Assembly: GCA_002843155.1 (NCBI GenBank)
Contig: PGZD01000007.1
Location: forward strand, 1-59,984
Length of the DNA stretch: 59,984 nt
From: Gammaproteobacteria bacterium HGW-Gammaproteobacteria-3
GTDB taxonomy: Bacteria; Pseudomonadota; Gammaproteobacteria; Methylococcales; Methylomonadaceae
Reading direction: 5' to 3'
This document shows, in pieces, positions 46,948 to 56,066 of the stretch. Under the pieces are notes generated by a model that was not told where the DNA came from, made no database searches, and saw only the letters and a program-made list of their open reading frames with translations. A program made the translations under genes and the position numbers. The stretch's first letter is position 1. Every line of letters starts with the position of its first letter.

Positions 46948-47346
46948 ATGGCTTTAATTACCTGGACCGCCGAACAATTCGGCACCAATGTGGCTTTTGC
47001 CGATGAAGAACATCAAATTTTATTTGGTAAATTGAATAAGCTTTACGATTTGGCTACCGGTGGCGCGGCAAGGTCTGCGATCGGTGCGCAACTGGATGAT
47101 TTAATCAACTATGTCGTGGGGCATTTCGCGCACGAAGAAAAGGAAATGCAGGCCAAAGGCTATGCGGGACTGGCTGCTCATAAGGCGGAGCATGATGCGC
47201 TGGTCGGGATTTGCGCCGACCTGCAAAAAAAGTTTCAGGCCGGAGATGCCGAAGTCACTGAAGAAGTGGGGCAAATGGTGAAAGGCTGGCTGGATAGTCA
47301 TATCCCGGCTTTCGATAAAAGTTACGCAGGCGCGCTCAATAGCTGA
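46948..47346 (+). CDS. Bacteriohemerythrin
   Basis: The 132-residue four-helix protein carries the di-iron ligands of hemerythrins: EEHQ in helix 1, HFAHEEKEM in helix 2, HKAEHD in helix 3 and DSHIPAFDKSYA in helix 4. It reversibly binds O2 and in methanotrophs is thought to supply O2 to particulate methane monooxygenase. It has a strong GGAGG ribosome site and its own terminator. Confidence 0.93.
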   Translation: MALITWTAEQFGTNVAFADEEHQILFGKLNKLYDLATGGAARSAIGAQLDDLINYVVGHFAHEEKEMQAKGYAGLAAHKAEHDALVGICADLQKKFQAGDAEVTEEVGQMVKGWLDSHIPAFDKSYAGALNS

Positions 47347-47363
47347 GCGTTCAGGCTTGCAGC

Positions 47364-47396
47364 AAAAAAGCCTGTGTCTGTTTCACAGGCTTTTTT
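47364..47396 (+). terminator. Intrinsic terminator of the bacteriohemerythrin gene
   Basis: AAAAAAGCCTGTG and CACAGGCTTTTTT pair perfectly (13 bp) around a TCTGTTT loop, ending in a T-run. It lies 18 bases past the stop codon. Confidence 0.9.
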
Positions 47397-47674
47397 ATGC
47401 CCGCAAATAAATCAAGGAAAAGAACTTTCGACCTCGTGTAAGGCCATTATATTGACCCTGTTGGCGAGTCAATATGCCCCAATAATTCATGTGCTTGTTG
47501 ACGGTACTAAGCCGCCAAGTGAAAATGGCTGCTGTACTAGATTGGCGTCATAGGTTAAAATTATACAGTTAATTTAAGATAATTTTTAAGCAAGGGAAAA
47601 GTTTTCGCCTCGCTTTGACCCTAACAATAATATGCATACAAGATATTCTAACTGCCTAACCAGGAGGCTACTCC
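47397..47674. promoter_or_regulatory. Upstream region of the cox operon with an inverted repeat
   Basis: No gene is seen in this interval. A perfect 8-bp inverted repeat, ATATTGAC (47449-47456) and GTCAATAT (47468-47475), with an 11-bp spacer stands out as a possible operator. The rest is AT-rich and probably contains the coxB promoter. AGGAGG at 47662-47667 is the ribosome site of coxB. Confidence 0.4.
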
Positions 47675-48841
47675 GTGAAGAAAACTAAGCAACTGTTCGC
47701 ATGTCTGTGCTTGATGGCTTTTGGCCTTGAGACGGCGCAAGCGGAATACGCCCTTAACTTGATGCAAGGGGTTACCCGGCTCAGCCATGATATCTATGAT
47801 CTGCATATGCTGATTTTGTGGATCTGTGTATTTATTGGTATTGCCGTTTTCGGTACCATGTTTTACTCGATTTATCACCATCGCAAATCAAAAGGACATG
47901 TAGCGGCTCAGTTTCATGAAAGCACCAAAGTTGAAATTATTTGGACGATCATTCCGACACTGATTTTAGTGAGCATGGCAATTCCGGCGACTAAAACCAT
48001 GCTGAAAATGGATGACGTCCAGGAAGCCGACATGTCGATCAAAGTCACGGGTTGGCAGTGGAAATGGGAATATGACTATCTCGATTCCGGTGTGCATTTT
48101 TTCAGCAGCCTGGATGAAGCCAGCAACAGGGCCAGGCAATTGAATTCGGGTATCGATCCCCGGTCAGTACCTCATTATTTGCTGAATGTTGACAAACCTC
48201 TGGTCATTCCAACCAAAAAGAAAATCCGTTTCTTGTTCACTGCGGCTGATGTCATCCATTCCTGGTGGGTGCCGGATTTAGGCTGGAAGAAAGATGCTAT
48301 CCCGGGTTTTATCAACGAAGCCTGGACCTCGGTCGAAAAACCCGGCACTTATCGCGGTCAATGCACCGAGTTATGCGGCAAAGATCATGGGTTTATGCCC
48401 ATTGTCGTTATCGCCATGGATGAGCCCGATTACAGTGCCTGGGTCGATGAGCAAAAAACCCAGGCCAAAATCAACAAAAGTTTGGCTGACAAAAACTGGT
48501 CACAAGATGATTTGATGGCAAAAGGCGAAACCGTTTATGTCAATAACTGCGCATCCTGCCATATGGCCGATGGCGCGGGCATGGCGGGCACCTTTCCGGC
48601 CATCACCGGCAGTCCTGTCGTCACCGGCGCTATCGATGCGCAAATTGACTTGATCTACAATGGAAAAGGAATGATGCCTGCGTTCGGGCAAATGCTCAGT
48701 GAAGTCGATTTCGCGGCTGTGGTAACCTATACCCGTAATGCTCTGGGCAACGCCGTGGGCGATTCAGTGCAGCCTTCGGCTATCAAGGCGCTTAAAGCTT
48801 CACTGCCTGAACCGGCGGACGAAGATGAAGACGAAGAATGA
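47675..48841 (+). CDS. coxB: Cytochrome c oxidase subunit II with fused cytochrome c domain
   Basis: The 388-residue protein has a signal peptide, two membrane helices and the CuA domain (CTELCGKDHGFMP). A C-terminal cytochrome c domain carries a CASCH haem site at Cys292-His296 and a distal Met in GKGMMPAFG. It ends in an acidic tail. This is the caa3-type arrangement in which electrons enter through an attached cytochrome c. The start is GTG at 47675 after AGGAGG. Confidence 0.96.
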   Translation: MKKTKQLFACLCLMAFGLETAQAEYALNLMQGVTRLSHDIYDLHMLILWICVFIGIAVFGTMFYSIYHHRKSKGHVAAQFHESTKVEIIWTIIPTLILVSMAIPATKTMLKMDDVQEADMSIKVTGWQWKWEYDYLDSGVHFFSSLDEASNRARQLNSGIDPRSVPHYLLNVDKPLVIPTKKKIRFLFTAADVIHSWWVPDLGWKKDAIPGFINEAWTSVEKPGTYRGQCTELCGKDHGFMPIVVIAMDEPDYSAWVDEQKTQAKINKSLADKNWSQDDLMAKGETVYVNNCASCHMADGAGMAGTFPAITGSPVVTGAIDAQIDLIYNGKGMMPAFGQMLSEVDFAAVVTYTRNALGNAVGDSVQPSAIKALKASLPEPADEDEDEE

Positions 48842-48908
48842 TAGTGGGGAATGAACTGTTATTTTTATCCGGGCTCCAATCTTTTTTAAACATTATTGAG
48901 GTATTAGT

Positions 48909-50516
48909 ATGTCTGCGGTAGTAGCTGAACATGACGAACATCATGATCACGGTCCTGCGAAAGGTCTGTTGAGGTGGGTTGTCACCACCAACCATAAAGA
49001 TATCGGTACATTATATTTAGTGTTCGCGCTGGCTATGTTTTTTGTCGGCGGAACGATGGCTTTGATCATTCGCGCAGAATTGTTTGAGCCAGGCTTGCAA
49101 TTTGTCGAACCGCAGTTCTTTAATTCCATGACCACCATGCATGCTTTGGTCATGGTGTTCGGTGCGGTAATGCCGGCTTTTGTCGGCTTGGCTAACTGGA
49201 TGATACCAATGATGATTGGCGCCCCGGATATGGCCTTGCCCAGAATGAACAATATGAGCTTCTGGATGCTGGTTGCGGGTGTGTTATTGCTGGCGAGCAC
49301 GCTGTTCATGGAAGGCGGTGCGCCTGCGGCAGGCTGGACCTTGTATCCGCCTTTGGTGCTGCAAACGGGCGCGGCACTGCCGTTTGCTATTTTCTCGGTG
49401 CATTTGCTGGGAATTTCATCAATCATGGGCGCTATTAACATTATCGCAACTATCCTCAATATGCGCGCCCCGGCCATGACGCTGATGAAAATGCCGTTGT
49501 TTGTCTGGACCTGGCTGATTACCGGTTTTTTGCTGATTGCAATCATGCCGGTATTTGCCGGTGCGGTAACCATGCTGTTGACCGACCGTTTCTTCGGCAC
49601 CAGTTTTTTTGATGCGGCAGGTGGCGGCGATCCGGTTTTATACCAGCATATTTTCTGGTTTTTCGGCCATCCTGAAGTGTATGTGATGATTCTGCCCACT
49701 TTCGGTGTGGCGTCCACTATCATTCCGGTCTTTGCCCGTAAGCCTTTGTTCGGTTACAGTTCGATGGTTTACGCAACGGCTTCCATCGCCTTCCTGTCAT
49801 TCATCGTTTGGGCGCATCACATGTTTACCGTGGGTATGCCGATGGCGGGTGAGCTGTACTTCATGTATGCAACCATGCTGATTGCCATTCCCACCGGTGT
49901 TAAAGTTTTTAACTGGACGGCGACCATGTGGAAAGGGGCAATGACTTTCGAAACCCCCATGCTGTTTTCTATCGCCTTTGTGGTTTTGTTTACCATGGGC
50001 GGTTTTACCGGCTTGATGATGGCGGTCGCGCCGTCCGATTTTCAATATCATGACACCTATTTTATCGTCGCGCATTTCCATTATACCCTGGTGCCTGCGT
50101 CCATTTTCATTCTGATGGCGGCGGGCTACTATTGGCTGCCTAAATGGACAGGACACATGTACGATGAAAAAATCGGTCGATTGCATTTTTGGCTGTCGGC
50201 GATTTCGGTCAACGTCTTGTTCTTCCCTCAGCACTTTTTAGGTCTGGCCGGTATGCCGCGCAGAATTCCCGATTATGCGGTGCAGTTTGCGGATTGGAAC
50301 ATGGTGTCAAGCATCGGTGCGTTTATTTTTGGTTTCAGCCAGTTATTGTTCGTTTATGTGGTGATTAAAACCATTAACGGCGGCACCGGCGAAAAAGTGA
50401 CGGATGAAGTCTGGGAAGATGCCGCAAAGCATGGTTTGGAGTGGACTTTGCCATCGCCGCCGCCTTATCACACCTTCACTACGCCGCCTGCAACGGTTCC
50501 AACCGAGCATTTTTAA
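48909..50516 (+). CDS. coxA: Cytochrome c oxidase subunit I
   Basis: The 535-residue, twelve-helix subunit holds haem a and the haem a3-CuB site. Seen are the K/D-channel and CuB elements [12 protein letters not shown] (with Glu and the cross-linked Tyr), WAHHMFTVG and [18 protein letters not shown]. It follows coxB by 68 bases. Confidence 0.98.
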   Translation: MSAVVAEHDEHHDHGPAKGLLRWVVTTNHKDIGTLYLVFALAMFFVGGTMALIIRAELFEPGLQFVEPQFFNSMTTMHALVMVFGAVMPAFVGLANWMIPMMIGAPDMALPRMNNMSFWMLVAGVLLLASTLFMEGGAPAAGWTLYPPLVLQTGAALPFAIFSVHLLGISSIMGAINIIATILNMRAPAMTLMKMPLFVWTWLITGFLLIAIMPVFAGAVTMLLTDRFFGTSFFDAAGGGDPVLYQHIFWFFGHPEVYVMILPTFGVASTIIPVFARKPLFGYSSMVYATASIAFLSFIVWAHHMFTVGMPMAGELYFMYATMLIAIPTGVKVFNWTATMWKGAMTFETPMLFSIAFVVLFTMGGFTGLMMAVAPSDFQYHDTYFIVAHFHYTLVPASIFILMAAGYYWLPKWTGHMYDEKIGRLHFWLSAISVNVLFFPQHFLGLAGMPRRIPDYAVQFADWNMVSSIGAFIFGFSQLLFVYVVIKTINGGTGEKVTDEVWEDAAKHGLEWTLPSPPPYHTFTTPPATVPTEHF

Positions 50517-50637
50517 GCGGCTTGGCAGACCGGGTTGTGTGCTTTGATTGACGATAACCCTGTCTGGTTTGGGTGCAGTGTGAACAATTTTAAACGATGC
50601 CCGATCCGGCAGTTATCGGACAGGCGCCAGGTCGGTT

Positions 50638-50736
50638 ATGAAGACTAAAACTAAAAATATTTTGACAGCCCTGATATTGGTTGCCATAGCGCTTGTCATT
50701 TATGTCTTTGCGGTCATGAGGGCGCTATCCCAATGA
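50638..50736 (+). CDS. Small cox-operon membrane protein (32 residues)
   Basis: A 32-codon frame starts [15 protein letters not shown] and ends RALSQ, with one hydrophobic helix. Its stop overlaps the ctaG start by ATGA. Similar tiny membrane proteins occur at this place in other proteobacterial cox operons and are annotated as assembly proteins. The coupling makes it credible despite its size. Confidence 0.65.
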   Translation: MKTKTKNILTALILVAIALVIYVFAVMRALSQ

Positions 50737-51278
50737 GCGGGTCGGTCGAGCAAAAAAATAAACGGCTGGTGCGTAACTTAGTGATAGTTGTCGTGGCTAT
50801 GTTTGGCTTCGGTTATGCCTTGGTGCCGCTGTACGATGTTTTTTGCGACATAACCGGGCTTAACGGCAAAACCAATACCGAAGCCGTTGAGGAGACTCAT
50901 TATAAAATCGATACAACTCGAAACGTAACGATTGAATTTATAACTTCGCTCAATGAGTCGGCGCCCATGCAGTTCCGTGCAGAAAGCGCCAAGCTGAAAA
51001 TTCATCCGGGTGAGTATTATACGGTCAATTTTTTTGCACAAAATCTGACCGATAAAAAAATGCTCGCACAAGCGATACCGAGCATCACGCCGGGGCTGGC
51101 GGCGGAATATTTTATCAAGACGGAGTGTTTTTGTTTTAATGAACAGACATTTGCTGCGAATGAAGCTAAAACCATGCCGGTGCGCTTTGTCGTCGATCCC
51201 AAACTGCCCGAAAAGTATAAAACCATTACACTTGCATATACATTTTTTGATAACACTGAAAAATCAGTAAATAAATAA
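50733..51278 (+). CDS. ctaG: Cytochrome c oxidase assembly protein CtaG/Cox11
   Basis: The 181-residue protein has one N-terminal helix followed by a beta-rich periplasmic domain. The copper-binding CFCFNEQ motif is conserved in [10 protein letters not shown]. It delivers copper to the CuB site of subunit I. It lies between coxA and coxC as usual. Confidence 0.95.
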   Translation: MSGSVEQKNKRLVRNLVIVVVAMFGFGYALVPLYDVFCDITGLNGKTNTEAVEETHYKIDTTRNVTIEFITSLNESAPMQFRAESAKLKIHPGEYYTVNFFAQNLTDKKMLAQAIPSITPGLAAEYFIKTECFCFNEQTFAANEAKTMPVRFVVDPKLPEKYKTITLAYTFFDNTEKSVNK

Positions 51279-51293
51279 CGATAGGGGAAGGTT

Positions 51294-52160
51294 ATGTCCG
51301 CAAACGCTTATTACATTCCGCACAAAGCAACCTGGCCGATTATCGGCACAGGTGGGCTTATGCTGACATTGGCGGGTTTTGCCAATTATCTGAATGGTTC
51401 TGCAATCGGCCCGACCATGATGATTATGGGGCTGGTCACTTTTATTATCATGCTGGCCGGCTGGTTCAGTCTGCAAGCCGTCGAAAGCGAAACCGGCATG
51501 TATAATCCGCAGGTGGGCGTATCCTACCGCATGGGAATGATGTGGTTTATCTTCTCTGAAGTGATGTTTTTTGGCGTTTTTTTCGGTACGCTTTGGTATA
51601 CGCGTAATCTTTCCGTGCCCTGGCTGGGCGGTTTCGGCGATGGCCCGGGTCGGGCGACACACGAAACCTTGTGGCCGGCATTTGAAGCGATCTGGCCGAC
51701 CAACGGCCCGGGTGATATAGGTGGCGAATTTGAGCCCATGGGCGCCTGGGGTTTGCCGTTTTTAAATACCTTGATTCTGCTGAGCAGCGGCGCTACCTGC
51801 ACTTGGGCGCACCACGGTTTGCTGGCGAAAAATCGAGACCAACTCATCAAAGGGTTGATAGCGACGGTCGCTTTGGGATTTTTGTTCGTATCTTTTCAGG
51901 CGTATGAATATCACGAAGCCTATACCGAAATGGGCCTGACTTTAGGTTCCGGCATTTATGGCTCGACCTTCTTTATGTTGACCGGTTTTCACGGTTTTCA
52001 CGTTTGTGTCGGCGCCATTATTTTATCAGTGGTGCTTTTTCGTAGCTGGAAAGGCCACTTCACCCCTGAAAATCACTTTGCATTTGAAGGGGCGGCCTGG
52101 TATTGGCATTTTGTTGACGTCGTGTGGCTGGGCTTGTTTGTTTTTGTTTATTTAATGTAG
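51294..52160 (+). CDS. coxC: Cytochrome c oxidase subunit III
   Basis: This 288-residue, seven-helix protein has the subunit III landmarks FSEVMFFGVFFGT, HHGLLAKN, FHGFHV and WYWHFVDVVWLGLF. It stabilises proton uptake in subunit I and completes the structural core of the oxidase. A terminator follows. Confidence 0.96.
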   Translation: MSANAYYIPHKATWPIIGTGGLMLTLAGFANYLNGSAIGPTMMIMGLVTFIIMLAGWFSLQAVESETGMYNPQVGVSYRMGMMWFIFSEVMFFGVFFGTLWYTRNLSVPWLGGFGDGPGRATHETLWPAFEAIWPTNGPGDIGGEFEPMGAWGLPFLNTLILLSSGATCTWAHHGLLAKNRDQLIKGLIATVALGFLFVSFQAYEYHEAYTEMGLTLGSGIYGSTFFMLTGFHGFHVCVGAIILSVVLFRSWKGHFTPENHFAFEGAAWYWHFVDVVWLGLFVFVYLM

Positions 52161-52182
52161 AAAAAGTCCACGACGCTAAAAA

Positions 52183-52213
52183 AGCGCTGTCGCTAAGCAG
52201 CGCTTTTTTTTTG
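52183..52213 (+). terminator. Intrinsic terminator after coxC
   Basis: AGCGCTG (52183-52189) and CAGCGCT (52198-52204) form a stem with an 8-base loop followed by a long T-run, with a matching A-run before the stem. Confidence 0.88.
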
Positions 52214-52227
52214 TCGGAAAATTTGTA

Positions 52228-52366
52228 ACTATTCAGCCCGCTGATCGAGCAGTCATTTGTAGGCCGGATAAGCGTTGGCTTTCCTGAAAATGCGGGTGGA
52301 TGCGCTTACGCTTACCCACCCTACAGACTAAACGCATCGCTCAATCAGGATGGCAGGCTGAATAGT
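52228..52366. repeat. Third palindromic repeat type (139 bp)
   Basis: ACTATTCAGCC at 52228 and GGCTGAATAGT ending at 52366 bound the unit. Inside is a smaller palindrome, GGGTGG (52294-52299) and CCACCC (52316-52321), with GCGCTTACGCTTA between, akin to the repeat after the glutamate dehydrogenase. No gene is inside. It separates the coxC terminator from the converging DUF2909 gene. Confidence 0.6.
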
Positions 52367-52377
52367 CATGAAAATTT

Positions 52378-52656
52378 TTAGTCCGTAGAATGCGGTGAGG
52401 AACGAACCGCATCGTTTGGCGCCGGGTTGTTTGAATGCAGCCTTTCGCCTATGCCGTGAGGCTTGAGTACACCTGTAGCTACGGCGAGAAATAAAAATAT
52501 AAACAAAACCAGGGAAAGGCCGATGCGGAAGGTCAGCGCCTTGGCCGCTTTTTCCGAATTTTCCTGCGATTTATGTCTGACAATATTGAGCAGGGCCGAG
52601 CCCAGGCTGAAAATGATCAGCATAAAAGCAATAACAACGATGATTTGAATAATCAT
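52378..52656 (-). CDS. DUF2909 family two-helix membrane protein
   Basis: The 92-residue protein has two hydrophobic helices (residues 3-27 and 47-68) separated by a charged loop and KALTFRIGLSLVLF, as in DUF2909 proteins. These are regularly encoded between coxC and SURF1 on the opposite strand and are presumed to help oxidase biogenesis; the function is unproven. Confidence 0.8.
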   Translation of the reverse strand: MIIQIIVVIAFMLIIFSLGSALLNIVRHKSQENSEKAAKALTFRIGLSLVLFIFLFLAVATGVLKPHGIGERLHSNNPAPNDAVRSSPHSTD

Positions 52657-52738
52657 AAAGATGAAAAATATTTAACAACGAATAATGGCTTATTCTCGAC
52701 TATTCAAACTAAATTGCCAAGCGCCGGGCCTCTGAATC

Positions 52739-53476
52739 ATGATTCTGAAAATAGGACGCTGTCTGCTGAAATTGACAATCTTCGAGGCGATGGCATATGT
52801 ATGCCTGATGAGCCTGCTGATTCTGTTGGGCAACTGGCAATTGTCGAGGTCGCATGAAAAAGCGGCCTTATTGGCGCAACAAGAACGCAACCTGCATGCG
52901 CCGAGTATCAGGCTCGATCTTGATGAGGCTCAGGCACTTGAAAATTTGCGCTACCGTTCGGTTAAGCTCAAAGGCCGTTTTGATGGCAAGCATCAGTTTT
53001 TAATCGATAATCAAATCCGGCACGGCAAGCCGGGTTTTTTTGTGATGACGCCCTTTTTTCCTGAAAACTCCAGGCAGGCCGTTTTGGTCAATCGGGGGTG
53101 GATCGCCTTGCCCGCGCAGCGTTCCACGCTGCCGGATGCTGCATTGACCCGTACGCAGACTGTTATCAAAGGACGTATCAATCAACTTCCCGGCGTCGGC
53201 TGGAAGCTTACAGGCGCGGAAATTCCAACCGACACCTGGCCTGCACTCGTTCAAGTCATTGACCATCGGGTATTGTCGGAAAAGCTCGGTTATCCGCTGG
53301 CGCCTTTTCAGATCGAGTTGGACCAAAATTCGGGTGAAGGCTACCTTCGAGAATGGCAGGTCAGCGAGGCCGTTATATCGCCTGAGAAACATGTGGCCTA
53401 TGCCATGCAGTGGTTCGGATTGGCTTTGACGTTAACGGTTTTATTTTTTTGGCACAGTTGTAAAAAACATGAATAA
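52739..53476 (+). CDS. SURF1 family cytochrome oxidase biogenesis protein
   Basis: The 245-residue protein has an N-terminal and a C-terminal membrane helix flanking a periplasmic domain. SURF1 landmarks are LGNWQLSR, NRGWIALP and APFQIELD, and the second helix follows HVAYAMQWFGLALTL. SURF1 assists insertion of haem a into subunit I. It overlaps the next gene by 8 bases. Confidence 0.92.
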   Translation: MILKIGRCLLKLTIFEAMAYVCLMSLLILLGNWQLSRSHEKAALLAQQERNLHAPSIRLDLDEAQALENLRYRSVKLKGRFDGKHQFLIDNQIRHGKPGFFVMTPFFPENSRQAVLVNRGWIALPAQRSTLPDAALTRTQTVIKGRINQLPGVGWKLTGAEIPTDTWPALVQVIDHRVLSEKLGYPLAPFQIELDQNSGEGYLREWQVSEAVISPEKHVAYAMQWFGLALTLTVLFFWHSCKKHE

Positions 53477-54065
53477 GCAACAGAAAAAAAATCAAAGAAT
53501 TATTCTGATAATTTTTGGAATGTCCGTCATTCCATTTTTATTTGCCTGGTATTTAAAGGAAAACCCGCACTTATTGGCGGCCAGAACCAATAACGGCGAT
53601 TTGATTTTGCCGCCAATGGTGACGGAACGTTCCGATTTGACCGGTTTTGACGACTTCTCCAAACAAAACCTCAAAGAACTTGAGGGGCACTGGGTGCTGG
53701 TCAATGTCGTATCCAAAGACGATTGTAATGCTGATTGCCGACAAGCTGTTTTTAAAACCCGGCAGTTATTGTTAATGATGGGCAAGGATCTGATGCGGAT
53801 TCGGCGCGTGGTTCTGCTCTTTAAAGCGATACCCGAGGATAAGACCAAAGCCTGGTGGCAAGATGATACCCGCTTGCTTAGAGCCAGACCCACGAAAGCA
53901 TTTCAGGATAAACTTAATGATCTTAAAGCCGCGCCAATAGATGATGGCATGTTGTTGCTCATGGACCCGTTCGGCAACATCATGATGTATTACAAACCGG
54001 GCTTTGATCCCTATGACGTGAAAAGCGACCTTAAAAAACTCCTCAACATTTCGCAAATCGGTTAA
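53469..54065 (+). CDS. Membrane-anchored cox-operon protein with thioredoxin-like fold
   Basis: The 198-residue protein has an N-terminal helix (about 10-27) and a periplasmic domain resembling the SCO/thioredoxin fold (HWVLVNVVSKDDCNADC, LLMDPFGNIMMYY). The paired cysteines CNADC are spaced CxxxC, as in copper chaperones of the Sco type. It occupies the usual SURF1-to-ctaA position and is probably an oxidase assembly factor. Its exact role is not known. Confidence 0.75.
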   Translation: MNKQQKKNQRIILIIFGMSVIPFLFAWYLKENPHLLAARTNNGDLILPPMVTERSDLTGFDDFSKQNLKELEGHWVLVNVVSKDDCNADCRQAVFKTRQLLLMMGKDLMRIRRVVLLFKAIPEDKTKAWWQDDTRLLRARPTKAFQDKLNDLKAAPIDDGMLLLMDPFGNIMMYYKPGFDPYDVKSDLKKLLNISQIG

Positions 54066-54069
54066 AAAA

Positions 54070-56061
54070 ATGTTCAGAAAAATAACGCTCTTTTGTGTCT
54101 TTTTGGCTTTGCTGGCTTTAGTGTTCAACGCTTATGTCCGGGTTTTTGAAACCGGCCTGGGCTGTCCCGACTGGCCCACTTGCTACGGGCAATTATCGAT
54201 TACCGATAGCGCCGAGTTTAAAGCGCGGGCCGAACAGTTGTTTCCAGGTAGCCGGGCGGACGTCAACAAAGCCTGGAAAGACTTACTGTCGCGTTATGCG
54301 AACGCAGGTGTGGCTGTGCTGGTTTTCGTATTGGCGGTGCTGGCCTGGCGTCAAAAATATCATCGTATGGCTGCTGTCAGCGCTACCTTGGTGTTATTGT
54401 TGCTGATCGGCGTCCAGTGGCTATTAAGCGGGTTGACGGCTAAACTGCAACTGATGCCGATTATGCTCAGTGCGCGGGAACTGACCGGCTTTATCATATT
54501 GTGGCTGTTGTATTGGCTGTATTTGCGGGCAAATCCGGCTTTTCAGCCTATACAAGAAACCCGTGGTCCATTGGCATTAAGTCTGTTGGCCGGTTTCATT
54601 TTATTGCTGCAAGTATTTTCCGGCCTCTGGGTGAGCGCCAACCACGCCGGTTTGGCTTGCAGCGGCTTTCCGCAGTGTAACGGCCAATGGTGGCCGCAAG
54701 CGAATTACCAAGCAGCGTTGAATTTATTGCAGGGTTGGGTGACCGGCTATCAGGGCGTACTTTCCTATGATGCCCAGGTAGCCGCTGTCTGGTTGCACAG
54801 AGTCGGTGGCTTGATCAGTTTTGTCACGCTCACGCTGTTGATGCTGTCTGCGACATCGGGCAAAATGCCCAAAGCAATGAGAACGGCCGGTCTGGTATTG
54901 AGTTTTCAGCTATTTATCCAGATTGGCTTAGGTGTTCTCGGTGTTGTTCTGGCGACTCCGCTCTGGCTGGTGGTGGCTCATACTTTAGTCGCAGCTCTTT
55001 TAATGCTGCCGGTCATCACTATCGGCTTTTGTTGTCGTCATGGTACTGTTGAAGAGGCAAGGACTGGCGCTGCTTTGGCGCCGGTTGCGGAACCGGCGCA
55101 ATCAATTGAAATTGCGACGGAGTATGTCGAAGCCGAGCCGGAAACGCTGTATCGGCGCTTACAGTCGCAATTACAACGCACCCGCTCAGGTTTGGGTGGG
55201 ATTCTCGCAACGCTGCCGCTGGGACCAAAAGCCATTGATGACGATTTGCTGGAAGCCATAGAAGCGCGTTTATTGATGGCGGATATGGGCATCGATGCGA
55301 CGACGGCTATCATCAAACGTTTGACCGAGAACCTTGAGCGGCACCAATTGAATGATGCCGATACTCTGGAAGCTGCATTGAAGCAGGAACTGCTGACTAT
55401 TCTTAAGCCTTGCAACCAAGCCTTGCATATCCCCGAACAAGACCGGCCTTTCGTGATTCTGGTGGTTGGCGTCAATGGCGCCGGTAAAACCACGACTATC
55501 GGTAAAATGGCGAAACGCTTCCAGGCTCAGGGTCACAGCGTGATGCTGGCGGCAGGGGATACTTTTCGCGCGGCGGCGGTGGAACAACTACAAACCTGGG
55601 GCGAACGTAACCATATTCATGTCGTGGCCCAGCATACGGGTGCGGATTCGGCCTCGGTCATTTATGATGGCGTACAATCGGCCAAAGCCAAAGCCGTCGA
55701 TGTGTTAATTGCCGATACCGCCGGACGCTTGCATACCAAATCCCATTTGATGGAAGAGCTGAAAAAAATAAAACGTATCATAAGTAAACTGGACGACACC
55801 GCGCCGCATGAAGTGCTGTTGGTTCTGGATGCGGGCACCGGGCAAAATGCCCTGTCTCAAGCCAAAATATTCAATGAGACCATGGCTTTGACCGGTATGG
55901 CCCTGACTAAACTCGATGGTACCGCCAAAGGCGGTGTCATTTTTGCGCTCGCTAAACAGTTCGGTGTGCCCATACGCTTTATCGGTATTGGCGAAGGCAT
56001 CGACGATTTGCAGGAATTTGATGCGCAAAATTTTGTTGACGCGCTATTTGCACGGGACTGA
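54070..56061 (+). CDS. ctaA-ftsY: Fusion: heme A synthase (CtaA/Cox15)-like + SRP receptor FtsY
   Basis: One open frame of 663 residues encodes two normally separate proteins. Residues 1-325 are an eight-helix CtaA with the motif ETGLGCPDWPTCYG, a second-half CSGFPQC loop, and His in WLHRVGG and in VVAHTL. From about 326 a short acidic stretch leads to the FtsY N domain (YRRLQSQLQRTRSGLGG from 361) and the GTPase domain: GVNGAGKTT (467-475), DTAGR (549-553), TKLDGTAKGG (613 on). CtaA has both ends in the cytoplasm, so the topology is workable. The N-half haem ligands look replaced: Ser in DLLSRYA and Arg in LSARELTG. A TTG near 55069 could allow separate FtsY translation. ctaB is not in the window; ftsE follows. 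Confidence 0.9.
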   Translation: MFRKITLFCVFLALLALVFNAYVRVFETGLGCPDWPTCYGQLSITDSAEFKARAEQLFPGSRADVNKAWKDLLSRYANAGVAVLVFVLAVLAWRQKYHRMAAVSATLVLLLLIGVQWLLSGLTAKLQLMPIMLSARELTGFIILWLLYWLYLRANPAFQPIQETRGPLALSLLAGFILLLQVFSGLWVSANHAGLACSGFPQCNGQWWPQANYQAALNLLQGWVTGYQGVLSYDAQVAAVWLHRVGGLISFVTLTLLMLSATSGKMPKAMRTAGLVLSFQLFIQIGLGVLGVVLATPLWLVVAHTLVAALLMLPVITIGFCCRHGTVEEARTGAALAPVAEPAQSIEIATEYVEAEPETLYRRLQSQLQRTRSGLGGILATLPLGPKAIDDDLLEAIEARLLMADMGIDATTAIIKRLTENLERHQLNDADTLEAALKQELLTILKPCNQALHIPEQDRPFVILVVGVNGAGKTTTIGKMAKRFQAQGHSVMLAAGDTFRAAAVEQLQTWGERNHIHVVAQHTGADSASVIYDGVQSAKAKAVDVLIADTAGRLHTKSHLMEELKKIKRIISKLDDTAPHEVLLVLDAGTGQNALSQAKIFNETMALTGMALTKLDGTAKGGVIFALAKQFGVPIRFIGIGEGIDDLQEFDAQNFVDALFARD

Positions 56062-56066
56062 GAACG

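Noticed and set aside
55040-55261. 73-residue frame starting with ATG at the CtaA-FtsY junction
   Set aside because: Considered as a possible separate CtaA tail or FtsY start. It is out of frame with FtsY, Arg-rich and lacks a ribosome site, so it does not explain away the fusion.
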